This document shows, in pieces, positions 9,891 to 17,045 of a DNA stretch of 64,000 nt. The position numbers were made by a program, and so were the translations under genes. Location: positions 49,027 to 113,026 of the forward strand of contig JANQKQ010000051.1 of the NCBI GenBank assembly GCA_028281105.1. The letters are read 5' to 3'. The stretch comes from Rhizobiaceae bacterium. Lineage in GTDB: Bacteria > Pseudomonadota > Alphaproteobacteria > Rhizobiales > Rhizobiaceae. Every line of letters begins with the position of its first letter. Within the stretch, counting starts at the first letter, position 1. The notes beneath the pieces were generated by a model that searched no databases, had not been told where the DNA came from, and saw nothing but the letters and a program-made list of their open reading frames with translations.

Positions 9891-10256
9891 TCAATCCCAT
9901 TCCAGCGCCCCCTTCTTCCACTCATATATAAATCCGACCGTCAAAATGAACAGGAACACGCTCATCGACCAGAAGCCGAACCAACCCAACGAGCCGAAGC
10001 TCACCGCCCATGGAAACAGGAAAGCGACCTCCAGATCGAAAATGATGAACAGGATGGCGACCAGGTAGAACCGCACATCGAACTTCATGCGCGCATCGTC
10101 GAAGGCGTTGAAACCGCATTCGTAGGCCGACAGTTTCTCCGGATCCGGCGCCTTGAACGCCACCACGAACGGCGCGACCATCAACACCAAGCCGATCGCC
10201 AGGGAAATAGCGATGAAAATAACGACCGGAAGATATGAGGTCAGCAGTGCTTCCAT
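9891..10256 (-). CDS. nuoA: NADH-quinone oxidoreductase subunit A
   Basis: First gene of the nuo operon, encoding a small membrane subunit near the quinone entrance. It has 121 residues with three membrane helices (about 8 to 32, 62 to 82 and 91 to 111). The conserved loop [20 protein letters not shown] lies between helices 1 and 2, with the redox-sensitive cysteine of this loop. AAGGA ends 5 bases before the ATG. The product matches the family along its whole length. Confidence 0.96.
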   Translation of the reverse strand: MEALLTSYLPVVIFIAISLAIGLVLMVAPFVVAFKAPDPEKLSAYECGFNAFDDARMKFDVRFYLVAILFIIFDLEVAFLFPWAVSFGSLGWFGFWSMSVFLFILTVGFIYEWKKGALEWD

Positions 10257-10337
10257 CGGTCCTTGTCAGGCGCTCCGGTTCAAGCATTCGACTGCGCTGC
10301 GAAGCGCCTTTTCGGCAGCGCACACAGCATGCCTCGT

Positions 10338-10366
10338 GGGTAGCTTACGCCCGCCCGCTTGGCAAG
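10338..10366 (-). promoter_or_regulatory. candidate sigma-70-type promoter for the nuo operon
   Basis: On the minus strand, CTTGCC (10366-10361) and CTACCC (10343-10338) are separated by 17 bases. This resembles the rhizobial consensus CTTGAC-N17-CTATAT. Transcription would begin about 75 bases before nuoA. It is the only reasonable match seen in the 255-base gap, but the match is imperfect. Confidence 0.4.
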
Positions 10367-10445
10367 CCTGAGCCGGTCACAATTCGGGGTTGGCAGGCGG
10401 CCGCCCACCATCGGGCGAACGGCAGCCGCGAGCCGCGCGATCTCG

Positions 10446-10475
10446 CTTGACTTGCGCGAAGGAAGCGGGCTATCC
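10446..10475 (+). promoter_or_regulatory. promoter for tRNA-Asp (and probably tRNA-Val)
   Basis: CTTGAC at 10446-10451 and CTATCC at 10470-10475 are spaced as in the alphaproteobacterial housekeeping consensus. The -10 box lies 36 bases before the mature tRNA-Asp, leaving a short 5-prime leader for RNase P to remove. The minus-strand nuo promoter is about 80 bases away, so the two units diverge from this gap. Confidence 0.65.
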
Positions 10476-10511
10476 ATCGCCACCTCGTGCGGCGTGTGCC
10501 GTGCGGGTCAT

Positions 10512-10588
10512 GCGGGTGTAGCTCAGTTGGTTAGAGTGCCGGCCTGTCACGCCGGAGGTCGCGGGTTCGAGTCCCGTCACTCGCGCCA
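10512..10588 (+). tRNA. tRNA-Asp (GTC)
   Basis: A 77-base cloverleaf including encoded CCA. The acceptor stem GCGGGTG pairs with CACTCGC through one G-U pair. The anticodon loop is CTGTCAC, with anticodon GTC at its centre. The T arm is GCGGG-TTCGAGT-CCCGT. The discriminator base is G, as expected for an Asp tRNA. Confidence 0.97.
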
Positions 10589-10645
10589 CTTTCGCGCCGT
10601 CGGACGGCGAAGGTGGCCCGGCCCGTGCGAAGGGCTGCACAATCC

Positions 10646-10721
10646 GGGCGGTTAGCTCAGCTGGGAGAGCAACTGGTTTACACCCAGTAGGTCACAGGTT
10701 CGATCCCTGTACCGCCCACCA
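10646..10721 (+). tRNA. tRNA-Val (TAC)
   Basis: A 76-base cloverleaf including encoded CCA. The acceptor GGGCGGT pairs perfectly with ACCGCCC. The anticodon stem ACTGG/CCAGT encloses TTTACAC, with anticodon TAC. The discriminator base is A. It lies 57 bases after tRNA-Asp and is probably on the same transcript. A hairpin repeat begins 2 bases after the CCA. Confidence 0.97.
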
Positions 10722-10723
10722 GA

Positions 10724-10816
10724 GGCTTTTTTGCGAAGCAAAACGCCTTCTGAATCCGCCAAGCAAACAAGCCTATCAGCGACAGGCGTTTCGAAGAAAC
10801 ACCGAGAGCCTGACGG
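10724..10816 (+). repeat. tRNA-linked two-hairpin repeat, copy 1 (behind tRNA-Val)
   Basis: A 93-base element starting 2 bases after the tRNA-Val CCA. Its first hairpin is at 10724-10747, with GGC and TTGC arms around GAA. Its second is at 10785-10803 (GGCGTTTC, GAA, GAAACACC). It ends with GAGCCTGACGG. It matches the element at 20502-20593 over its whole length, in the same orientation relative to the tRNA. The first hairpin may act as a terminator or 3-prime processing signal. Translated in one frame, the two copies share short identities such as AGVS/TGVS and REPDG, but no start site with a ribosome-binding site is seen. Confidence 0.8.
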
Positions 10817-10880
10817 TATTGACCGACGCCCCAATCCGACTGCAATCTCCACCGCCTCCGACAAACCACAGGACATGGGG

Positions 10881-11711
10881 ATGAACGACTACACGCAATT
10901 CGGCAATGCGGAGCTCGAGGGCTGGTCCGAGCCGGCGACTGCACAAGCCTACGCCGATGGCTTTGCCGCCGCTGCCCAGCAATGCACCGCGCAGATCGTC
11001 CGGGCCGCCAAAATCGGCGAGAGATCGAAAGCGCTCGACGTGTGCTGCGGGCAAGGCATCGTCGCGGCAGGCCTCGCCGCCGCCGGTTCGACGGTCACCG
11101 GGCTCGACTTCTCACCCGCCATGCTGGAGATCGCTCGCGAGCGCGTTGGCGGCGTGGAGTTCATCGAGGGCGATGCGACCCAGTTGCCGTTCGAAGATGG
11201 TTGCTTCGACGCGGTGACTATGGGGTTCGGCATCCTGCACATTCCCGACAGCGAGGCCGCGATAAGAGAAGCGCACCGAGTGCTCAAACCAGGCGGCCGG
11301 TTCGTCTATTCGGTATGGCACTCACCGGACAAGTCGATGGCGTTTCGCACTGTCTTCGGCGCGATCGAAAAATTCGGCGACCCGCAGGTCTCGCTGCCGC
11401 CAGGCCCGCCCCTGCACGCCTACGCGGATCCGGACTTTGCGTTCCCCATATTGGAGGCAGCGGGATTCTCGAACCCGAAATTGGAAACGGCCGACAGCTA
11501 TTGGCGCATCACCGACCCCGGCCAACCCTACGACTTCTTCATTGAAGGCACCGTGCGCGGCGCCTTGCTGCTGCGCGCGCAGCCGGCAGAAAACGCCGCC
11601 GCGATCCGGGCCGCGGTCGTGGAAGAGGTGAAGCGCGAACTGGGCGCGCAGGGACCGTGGGAGGTCCCGATTCCGGCGGCCGTCGTTTCGGCGCAGGCGG
11701 GCGGCTTTTGA
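10881..11711 (+). CDS. class I SAM-dependent methyltransferase (UbiE/COQ5-like)
   Basis: A 276-residue methyltransferase. The SAM motif I is LDVCCGQGIVAAGLA near residue 54. The acidic end of strand 2 is VTGLDFS, motif II is FDAVTMGFGILHIPD, and RVLKPGGRFVYSVWHSP follows as in the UbiE type. The ATG at 10881 is preferred because AGGA lies 7 bases upstream. The ATG 6 bases earlier sits too close to it. The reading frame upstream continues through the tRNA-linked repeat and is not taken as coding. The acceptor cannot be assigned. It is probably monocistronic. Confidence 0.85.
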   Translation: MNDYTQFGNAELEGWSEPATAQAYADGFAAAAQQCTAQIVRAAKIGERSKALDVCCGQGIVAAGLAAAGSTVTGLDFSPAMLEIARERVGGVEFIEGDATQLPFEDGCFDAVTMGFGILHIPDSEAAIREAHRVLKPGGRFVYSVWHSPDKSMAFRTVFGAIEKFGDPQVSLPPGPPLHAYADPDFAFPILEAAGFSNPKLETADSYWRITDPGQPYDFFIEGTVRGALLLRAQPAENAAAIRAAVVEEVKRELGAQGPWEVPIPAAVVSAQAGGF

Positions 11712-11728
11712 CCCGCGCAATGAAGCTC

Positions 11729-11986
11729 TTATGCGCGCCTCTCCCTGACCATCTTCGTGAGCGCTTCATCAATTCGCGATTGCCAGCCGGCGCCCTCGGA
11801 CTTGAAATGTTCAACCACTTCCGCACTCAGGCGAATTGAGACCGGCACTTTCTTGGGAGCCTTCTGCGGACCGCGCGTTTTGGGAAAAGCCCGCAATACG
11901 GCGCGCGGAAGCTGTGCAGCCGGCTTGGCTCTGGCAAAATCGGCCTCGGTCCATTCAGGGTTTTGCGGGTCACGATCTTGGGACAT
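11729..11986 (-). CDS. brnA: BrnA-type antitoxin
   Basis: An 85-residue antitoxin partner of BrnT. The N-terminal part DPQNPEWTEADFARAKPAAQ matches the toxin-binding arm of BrnA. The C-terminal half (KKVPVSIRLSAEVVEHFKSE) is a ribbon-helix-helix DNA-binding domain. The start at 11986 (MSQDRDPQNPEW) fits the family and overlaps the last 17 bases of brnT. The complex normally represses its own promoter, and a perfect palindrome sits in front of brnT. Confidence 0.88.
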   Translation of the reverse strand: MSQDRDPQNPEWTEADFARAKPAAQLPRAVLRAFPKTRGPQKAPKKVPVSIRLSAEVVEHFKSEGAGWQSRIDEALTKMVRERRA

Positions 11987-12233
11987 AGCGGTCAAACTCC
12001 TTCTTGTGCGCCCGGCGCAGGCTGATGACGCGGACACGCTCGCCGCGCAATGTGAAGATCAGCGCATGATAGGCGCCGTCCAGCAGGCCCCACGCGCGAA
12101 ACCTTGTCTCGCCGTAGTTGCCTCGGCTGTCCTCGACGAAATGCAGAATCTCAAAGTCAACGGCCCTGGACAGAGATATCCCATGCTTGGCAATATTGAA
12201 CTTGTCCTTCGCGCGGTCGAACTCGATATCCAC
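11970..12233 (-). CDS. brnT: BrnT-type ribonuclease toxin
   Basis: The toxin half of a type II BrnTA system, a RelE-like fold that cleaves RNA. With the GTG at 12233 it has 87 residues and opens MDIEFDRAKDKFNIAKHGIS, which is the family start. The C-terminal RVISLRRAHKKEFDRYV holds the expected Arg/His/Glu residues. An alternative TTG at 12248 adds MYIQS but would lie inside the palindrome. No ribosome-binding site precedes the GTG, and the -10-like TATATA ends 6 bases before it, so a leaderless message is likely. Confidence 0.85.
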   Translation of the reverse strand: MDIEFDRAKDKFNIAKHGISLSRAVDFEILHFVEDSRGNYGETRFRAWGLLDGAYHALIFTLRGERVRVISLRRAHKKEFDRYVPRS

Positions 12234-12235
12234 AG

Positions 12236-12269
12236 ATTGTATATACAATTAATTGATGAGCGCTTCAAG
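12236..12269 (-). promoter_or_regulatory. brnT promoter overlapped by a perfect palindrome
   Basis: On the minus strand, CTTGAA (12269-12264), an 18-base spacer and TATATA (12245-12240) form a promoter. The -10 box sits inside the perfect 14-base palindrome ATTGTATATACAAT at 12236-12249. This is a natural place for BrnA to bind and shut off its own operon, as known for Brucella BrnTA. Confidence 0.6.
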
Positions 12270-12319
12270 CCGTTGCGGCTGGGTCGGCAGGATAAGAGGT
12301 GAAGGTCGCCAAGCTGCAA

Positions 12320-12532
12320 TCAGTCCTCGTCCAAGTGCATGTCCCAGCGGCATGCGCACCAGTCAGCGTCGCACCAGGCAAGGGGCAGAGGCGGAAGCGG
12401 CTCGTTGATTGGAATGATTGTACCGGCCAGCATCGGGGCGGCGTCAGGGCGAATATAGCCCAGAGCATCGATTGCCTCGCGCACGATCCCGTCGATCTCG
12501 ACCTGCACCGTGCCCATATCGACGGCGGGCAA
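12320..12532 (-). CDS. small acidic hypothetical protein
   Basis: A 70-residue frame, not recognised. It starts with TTG at 12532, which is supported by GGGAGG ending 6 bases upstream. The product is acidic and Trp/Cys-containing near the end (LAWCDADWCACRWDMHLDED), with a Pro/Leu-rich middle. The ribosome-binding site and amino-acid mix favour a real gene, but no family is known to me. It lies between the hydrolase gene and brnT on the same strand. Confidence 0.45.
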   Translation of the reverse strand: MPAVDMGTVQVEIDGIVREAIDALGYIRPDAAPMLAGTIIPINEPLPPLPLAWCDADWCACRWDMHLDED

Positions 12533-12615
12533 ACCGACCTCCCGTTGCGATCCATCAACTTAGGGTCAATCCTCGAATCGCTTGGAAACCAAAGTCAGGC
12601 CTGGTTTGTAAACCG

Positions 12616-13419
12616 TCATCCCAAGCTCGCTGCCCACTCGACGAAATGATCCGCCGCGCTCTCCCACTGCTTCGACAGCATCAGATCGTGCGGCGCGTTT
12701 TCGATCAGATGGCAGATTGCGCCATAGCGCGCGGCGGTCGCCACCTGGGAATCCGATGAAAACAACGTGTCGAGCTGGCCGCCCACCACCAGGACCGGAA
12801 TGTTCCTGGTGGGTTTCGCCGGCAGATCGAAAACCAGCATGTCCAGAAACCCCCAATAGGATTCATCGATCAGCCTGGCGTGGAAGTCAGCAATGGCCTT
12901 CGCGTCCGCGTCGGAATCGAGGAACATATGCTTGGCAGCGGCCGGCCTGGCCACCAGCGGATATAGCGTCCAAAACAGATTTGCCTTGGCGAAATCGATC
13001 GGCCGGGTCACAGCGATCTTCGCCGTCGTCTTGATCACGCCGTAATAGGGCACCGTGGCGAGCAGGCCCGCTCCGGCGATCTCCACCGGCCGGTGCATCA
13101 GGTGCTGGCAGATGTAGCCGCCCATCGAATGACCAATGACAACGGGCGGACGATCAAAAGTCTCGACCACCGACGCCACGTCGTCCACATAGTCGGCGAT
13201 GCGGTTCCAGCGCATGGCCTTGACCGTCTCGCTCTCACCATGCCCGCGCAGATCGATGGCGTGGACCTCGAACCCGGCCTCGGCGAACCGATCAAGGAAG
13301 TTACCTTCCCAGCACCAGGCCCCATGCCAGGCGCCGTGTACCAGCAGCACCGGTGGTCTCCCCGACTTGCCGCCCTTGGGCTTTTTGTGGATCACGTTGA
13401 GGTGGTGGGTCGGCATCAT
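12616..13419 (-). CDS. alpha/beta hydrolase
   Basis: A 267-residue soluble hydrolase of the Abhydrolase_6 type. The oxyanion region LLVHGAWHGAW is at 26 to 36. The nucleophile elbow GHSMGG places Ser98. The acid is probably in VVGGQLDTLFSSD, and the catalytic His is in ENAPHDLML near residue 243. It resembles general esterase/lipase members and plant methylesterase-like proteins. The substrate cannot be assigned. It lies downstream of nadE on the same strand, with a 51-base gap. Confidence 0.85.
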   Translation of the reverse strand: MMPTHHLNVIHKKPKGGKSGRPPVLLVHGAWHGAWCWEGNFLDRFAEAGFEVHAIDLRGHGESETVKAMRWNRIADYVDDVASVVETFDRPPVVIGHSMGGYICQHLMHRPVEIAGAGLLATVPYYGVIKTTAKIAVTRPIDFAKANLFWTLYPLVARPAAAKHMFLDSDADAKAIADFHARLIDESYWGFLDMLVFDLPAKPTRNIPVLVVGGQLDTLFSSDSQVATAARYGAICHLIENAPHDLMLSKQWESAADHFVEWAASLG

Positions 13420-13470
13420 CCGATGGTAGCCGAGATGCCGACAGTTGCAACGGCACGCTGGAGTCGTGCG

Positions 13471-15147
13471 CTATTCGCCCCTACCCCTATACCTATTCGT
13501 AATCGGATAGCGCCGGTCGCGGCCGAAGTTCTTTTCCGTCAGCTTGACGCCCGGCGCGGCCTGGCGGCGTTTGTATTCGGCGATGTAGAGCAGGTGCTCG
13601 ATGCGCTCCACCGTCTCGCGATCGTGGCCGGCGGCGACGATGTCGTCGACCGAGCGTTCGCGTTCGACCAGGCTTTCGAGGATGTCGTCGAGCACCTCGT
13701 ATGGGGGCAGACTGTCTGAGTCCCTCTGGTCCGGGCGCAGTTCGGCGGAGGGCGCCTTGTCGATGATGTTGGCCGGGATCACCTCGCCGGCCGGCCCCCG
13801 GCAGTCGGGCGGCACGTTTTCATTGCGCCAGCGGGCCAGGCGGTAGACCTGGGTCTTGTAGAGATCCTTGATCGGGTTGTAGCCGCCGTTCATGTCGCCA
13901 TAAAGGGTGGCGTAGCCCACCGACATTTCCGACTTGTTGCCGGTGGTCACCACCATCGAGCCGAACTTGTTGGAGATCGCCATCAGGATGGTGCCGCGCG
14001 CGCGCGATTGCAGGTTTTCTTCGGTGATGCCGGAATTGGTGCCCCTGAACAATTCGCCCAGAGCATCGGTGAACCCGTCCACCGGCTGCTCGATCGGCAC
14101 GGTCTGATAGGTGACGCCAAGCGCTTTTGCGCAGGCTGCCGCGTCATCGAGGCTTTCGTCGGACGTATAGTGAAACGGCATCATCACACAGCGCACCCGC
14201 TCCTCGCCCAGCGCGTCAACAGCGATGGCGGCGCAGATCGCTGAATCGATCCCGCCGGACAGGCCGAGCACCACGTTGGCGAAGCCGTTCTTGTCCACAT
14301 AGTCGCGCAAGCCCATGACACACGCGCGCCAGTCCGCCTCGTCGGTGTCGGGCAGCGCCGCCTTGACCCCCTCATCGCAGGTCCAGCCATCGTCCCCGCG
14401 TCGCCAGGTCGTCACGGTGACGGCCTCCTCGAACTGGTTCATCTGCGCCGCAAGACGGTGATCGGCGTTGATGACGAAAGAACCGCCATCGAACACCAGC
14501 TCGTCCTGGCCGCCCAGCTGGTTGGCGTAGAGCATCGGCAGGCCCGACTCGATGACCTGGCGGATCACGATCTGGTAACGCACATCCATCTTCTCGCGGC
14601 GATAGGGCGAGCCGTTGGGCACCAGCAGCAGTTCTGCGCCGCTTTCGGCCAGCGTCTCACACACGCCCAGATCGCCCCAGATGTCCTCGCAGATCGGCAG
14701 GCCCAGGCGCACGCCGCGAAAGTTCACCGGCCCCGGCATCGGACCGACCTCGAACACCCGCTTCTCGTCGAACACGCCGTAATTGGGCAGGTCCACCTTG
14801 CGGCGCCAGGTGGCGATTTCACCGCCGTCGAGCACCGCAAAGCCATTGTAGAGTTTGCCGTCCTCGCGTATCGGCGAACCGATCAGGACCCCCGGCCCGC
14901 CATCTTTCGTATCGCCCGCCAAGTCCGCCACCGCCGCCACGCAGGCCTCAACGAAGGCCGGCTTGAGCACCAGGTCCTCGGGCGGGTAGCCGGCGATGAA
15001 CAGTTCGGTGAAGATCACCAGGTCGGCCTTGGCCCGGGCAGCCTGCGCCCTCGCTTCGCGCGCCAGCGCCAGATTGCCGGCAATGTCGCCGACGGTCGGG
15101 TTGAGCTGCGCAACAGCGATTCTCAGAATATCGGGTGCGTTAGCCAT
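13471..15147 (-). CDS. nadE: glutamine-hydrolysing NAD(+) synthase
   Basis: Last step of NAD synthesis: amidation of deamido-NAD using glutamine and ATP. It has 558 residues and two domains. The N-terminal nitrilase-type glutaminase has the Glu-Lys-Cys triad E48, K118 and C153 (LPICEDIWG). The C-terminal synthetase has the ATP-pyrophosphatase loop LGLSGGIDSAICAAIA near residue 300. The start at 15147 (MANAPDILRIAVAQ) matches the family. The 12-codon extension upstream does not. It supplies the cofactor used by the nearby nuo genes, but no shared regulation is visible. Confidence 0.96.
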   Translation of the reverse strand: MANAPDILRIAVAQLNPTVGDIAGNLALAREARAQAARAKADLVIFTELFIAGYPPEDLVLKPAFVEACVAAVADLAGDTKDGGPGVLIGSPIREDGKLYNGFAVLDGGEIATWRRKVDLPNYGVFDEKRVFEVGPMPGPVNFRGVRLGLPICEDIWGDLGVCETLAESGAELLLVPNGSPYRREKMDVRYQIVIRQVIESGLPMLYANQLGGQDELVFDGGSFVINADHRLAAQMNQFEEAVTVTTWRRGDDGWTCDEGVKAALPDTDEADWRACVMGLRDYVDKNGFANVVLGLSGGIDSAICAAIAVDALGEERVRCVMMPFHYTSDESLDDAAACAKALGVTYQTVPIEQPVDGFTDALGELFRGTNSGITEENLQSRARGTILMAISNKFGSMVVTTGNKSEMSVGYATLYGDMNGGYNPIKDLYKTQVYRLARWRNENVPPDCRGPAGEVIPANIIDKAPSAELRPDQRDSDSLPPYEVLDDILESLVERERSVDDIVAAGHDRETVERIEHLLYIAEYKRRQAAPGVKLTEKNFGRDRRYPITNRYRGRGE

Positions 15148-15226
15148 GAGCGCGGTCTTATGGATAAGCGGGCGTGCCCGCAAGCCTCACCTCATGTGGG
15201 AATTCGGGCCAACGCGCGCCAGTCGT

Positions 15227-15631
15227 TCACAACTTGTAGCGACACTCGGCCAGGGTCGTCTTGTTGAGCTCACCGATGAAGGCGGCTTGGGCGGAAGAGA
15301 GTTTCGGAATCAGCTTGCAACGCGGCGTCATCACGCATGCGCCGCCGTCGGCGCGGAAACATTCCACCAACGCTTGCCCGGTCTCCAGCTTCTCCACGAC
15401 TTCCCCCAGGCGAATGTCTTTCGCCGGGCGCGCCAACCGGAAGCCGCCCTGCGCGCCGCGCTTGGTGGTGACGAAGCCATGCAGGGCCAGTTGGCGCACC
15501 ACCTTGATCAGGTGCTCGCGCGAGATATTGAGGCCGCGGGAAATCTCCTCGGTGTTGAACAGGCGCTCTTCGTCGCCCGCCAGGCACATCAGCGCACGCA
15601 AGCCGAAATCGGTAAACGCGGTCAGCTTCAT
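15227..15631 (-). CDS. nsrR: NO-sensing Rrf2-family repressor NsrR
   Basis: A 134-residue Rrf2 protein with an N-terminal winged helix (MKLTAFTDFGLRALMCLA). Three cysteines, C91, C99 and C105, have the 7- and 5-residue spacing of the iron-sulfur cluster in characterised NsrR proteins. NsrR loses repression when NO destroys the cluster. The gene diverges from nirK, with two near-identical palindromes between the two starts, so it is the obvious regulator of nitrite reduction here. A longer start at 15715 would read through both palindromes and is rejected. Confidence 0.92.
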   Translation of the reverse strand: MKLTAFTDFGLRALMCLAGDEERLFNTEEISRGLNISREHLIKVVRQLALHGFVTTKRGAQGGFRLARPAKDIRLGEVVEKLETGQALVECFRADGGACVMTPRCKLIPKLSSAQAAFIGELNKTTLAECRYKL

Positions 15632-15663
15632 AAAGCCTCCAAAATTTCGGGGAAACTTCGAAT

Positions 15664-15680
15664 AGGTATTGCGAATACCT
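15664..15680. promoter_or_regulatory. candidate NsrR operator 1
   Basis: The 17-base inverted repeat AGGTATT-GCG-AATACCT has perfect 7-base arms. It lies 33 bases upstream of nsrR and 121 upstream of the nirK start, in the divergent promoter region. A second, imperfect version follows 18 bases later. Confidence 0.65.
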
Positions 15681-15697
15681 AATTGGTGTTCTAATAT

Positions 15698-15713
15698 GAG
15701 TATCGCAAATACC
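15698..15713. promoter_or_regulatory. candidate NsrR operator 2
   Basis: GAGTATCGCAAATACC is an imperfect copy of the operator at 15664-15680. On the minus strand it reads GGTATTTGCGATACTC. It shares the GGTATT half-site and the GCG centre. It lies closer to nirK and would let NsrR dimers bind in tandem. Confidence 0.55.
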
Positions 15714-15800
15714 ACTTTAGAGGCGGGATGTGAAGATGGACCCCGGCCTCAACCGTCGTCCGGTGTCCCGCCCTCGTGTTCGAATGGAAAGGAAACGGCC

Positions 15801-17018
15801 ATGAACGCGAAGCAACACAGCGATCAGGTGACGCTCAATCGGCGCAATCTTCTCAAGACCACGGCCTTCGGATCGGCTGCGATCGCCGGCGGCGCTCTTG
15901 CCGGCTCGGCCGGGGCGATGCCGCGTGCGCCCAAAGTCAAGCCGGTCCGACCGCGCGCCATGCCGGTGGCGGAGACGGCCCAGACGACGGAAGGCGGCAC
16001 AGTCGATTTGTCCCACCTGCCCCGCGTCAAGCAGGAGCTGGTGGCGCCGCCGTTCGCGCCGGTCCATGAGCAGGTCGCAAGCGGCGGGCCGAAGATCGTC
16101 GAGGTCCGCATGGAGACCGAAGAGAAGCTGATGACGGTGGATGAAGACACCGAGGCCGAGGTCTGGGCCTTGACCTACAACGGCTCGGTTCCCGGCCCGC
16201 TCATCATCGTGCACCAGGACGACTATGTTGAGGTGACGCTGACCAATCCCAAGTCGAGCCAGATGGAGCACAACATCGACTTCCATGCTTCGACCGGCGC
16301 GTTGGGCGGCGGTGCGATTTCCCACGTCCTGCCGGGCGAGGAAGTGGTGTTCCGCTGGAAGGCGACCAAGCCGGGCGTGTTCGTCTATCACTGCGCGCCG
16401 GGCGGCGAGATGATCCCCTACCATGTCTGCCACGGCATGAACGGAGCGATCATGGTGCTGCCGCGCGACGGGCTCAAGGACGCGGCGGGCAATCCGCTGC
16501 GGTACGATGAAATCGCCTATATCGGCGAGCAGGACTACTACCTGCCCCGGGACGAGGACGGCGAGTTCATCAAGTATGAGACCGCCGGCGAGGATTATTC
16601 CGACTCGCTCGACGCCATGCGGACCCTGGTGCCGACGCACTCAGTGTTCAACGGCGCGGTCGGCGCGCTGACCGGCGAGAACGCGCTTAAGTCGGAAGTC
16701 GGCAAGACGGTGCTGATGATCCACGCCCAGGCCAACCGGGACACCAGGCCTCACCTGATCGGCGGCCATGCCGACTATATCTGGGAGGGCGGTTCGTTCT
16801 CGGATGCCCCGCAGACCGGCTTCGAGACCTGGCTCATTCGCGGCGGTTCGGCGGGCGCGGCGCTCTACACCTTCCTCCAGCCCGGCGTCTACGCCTACGT
16901 CAACCACAACCTAATCGAGGCGGTGCTGCTGGGAGCGACGGCCCACTTCGTCGTCGACGGCGAGTGGAACGACGATCTGATGGCGCAGTTGGTCAAACCG
17001 AGGGAAATGAGCAACTGA
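15801..17018 (+). CDS. nirK: copper-containing nitrite reductase (NO-forming)
   Basis: Periplasmic reduction of nitrite to NO, the defining step of denitrification. It has 405 residues with a Tat signal ([13 protein letters not shown], 13 to 25). Type 1 copper ligands are H157, C198, H208 and M213. Type 2 copper ligands are H162, H197 and H369. Catalytic Asp160 and His323 are present. The start at 15801 is preceded by AAAGGAAA. Two oddities appear: the usual Trp before H208 is Tyr, and C210 sits between ligands H208 and M213 (PYHVCHGM). The gene is followed by nirV and is probably repressed by NsrR. Confidence 0.96.
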   Translation: MNAKQHSDQVTLNRRNLLKTTAFGSAAIAGGALAGSAGAMPRAPKVKPVRPRAMPVAETAQTTEGGTVDLSHLPRVKQELVAPPFAPVHEQVASGGPKIVEVRMETEEKLMTVDEDTEAEVWALTYNGSVPGPLIIVHQDDYVEVTLTNPKSSQMEHNIDFHASTGALGGGAISHVLPGEEVVFRWKATKPGVFVYHCAPGGEMIPYHVCHGMNGAIMVLPRDGLKDAAGNPLRYDEIAYIGEQDYYLPRDEDGEFIKYETAGEDYSDSLDAMRTLVPTHSVFNGAVGALTGENALKSEVGKTVLMIHAQANRDTRPHLIGGHADYIWEGGSFSDAPQTGFETWLIRGGSAGAALYTFLQPGVYAYVNHNLIEAVLLGATAHFVVDGEWNDDLMAQLVKPREMSN

Positions 17019-17030
17019 CCGAGTGTAGAA

Positions 17031-17045
17031 TGACATGAGATGTCA
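17031..17045 (+). other. inverted repeat at the nirV start
   Basis: TGACAT-GAG-ATGTCA has perfect 6-base arms. Its last base is the first base of the nirV ATG. No ribosome-binding site is visible in the 26 bases between nirK and nirV. The hairpin may affect translation of nirV, or it may be a small operator. Confidence 0.45.

Noticed and set aside
10731..10880. Longer methyltransferase start through the tRNA-linked repeat
   Set aside because: The extension translates the repeat itself, and a ribosome-binding site is found only before the ATG at 10881.
15632..15800. FNR/NnrR-type box (TTGAT-N4-ATCAA) upstream of nirK
   Set aside because: No such sequence is present between nsrR and nirK. Only the GGTATT-type palindromes were found.
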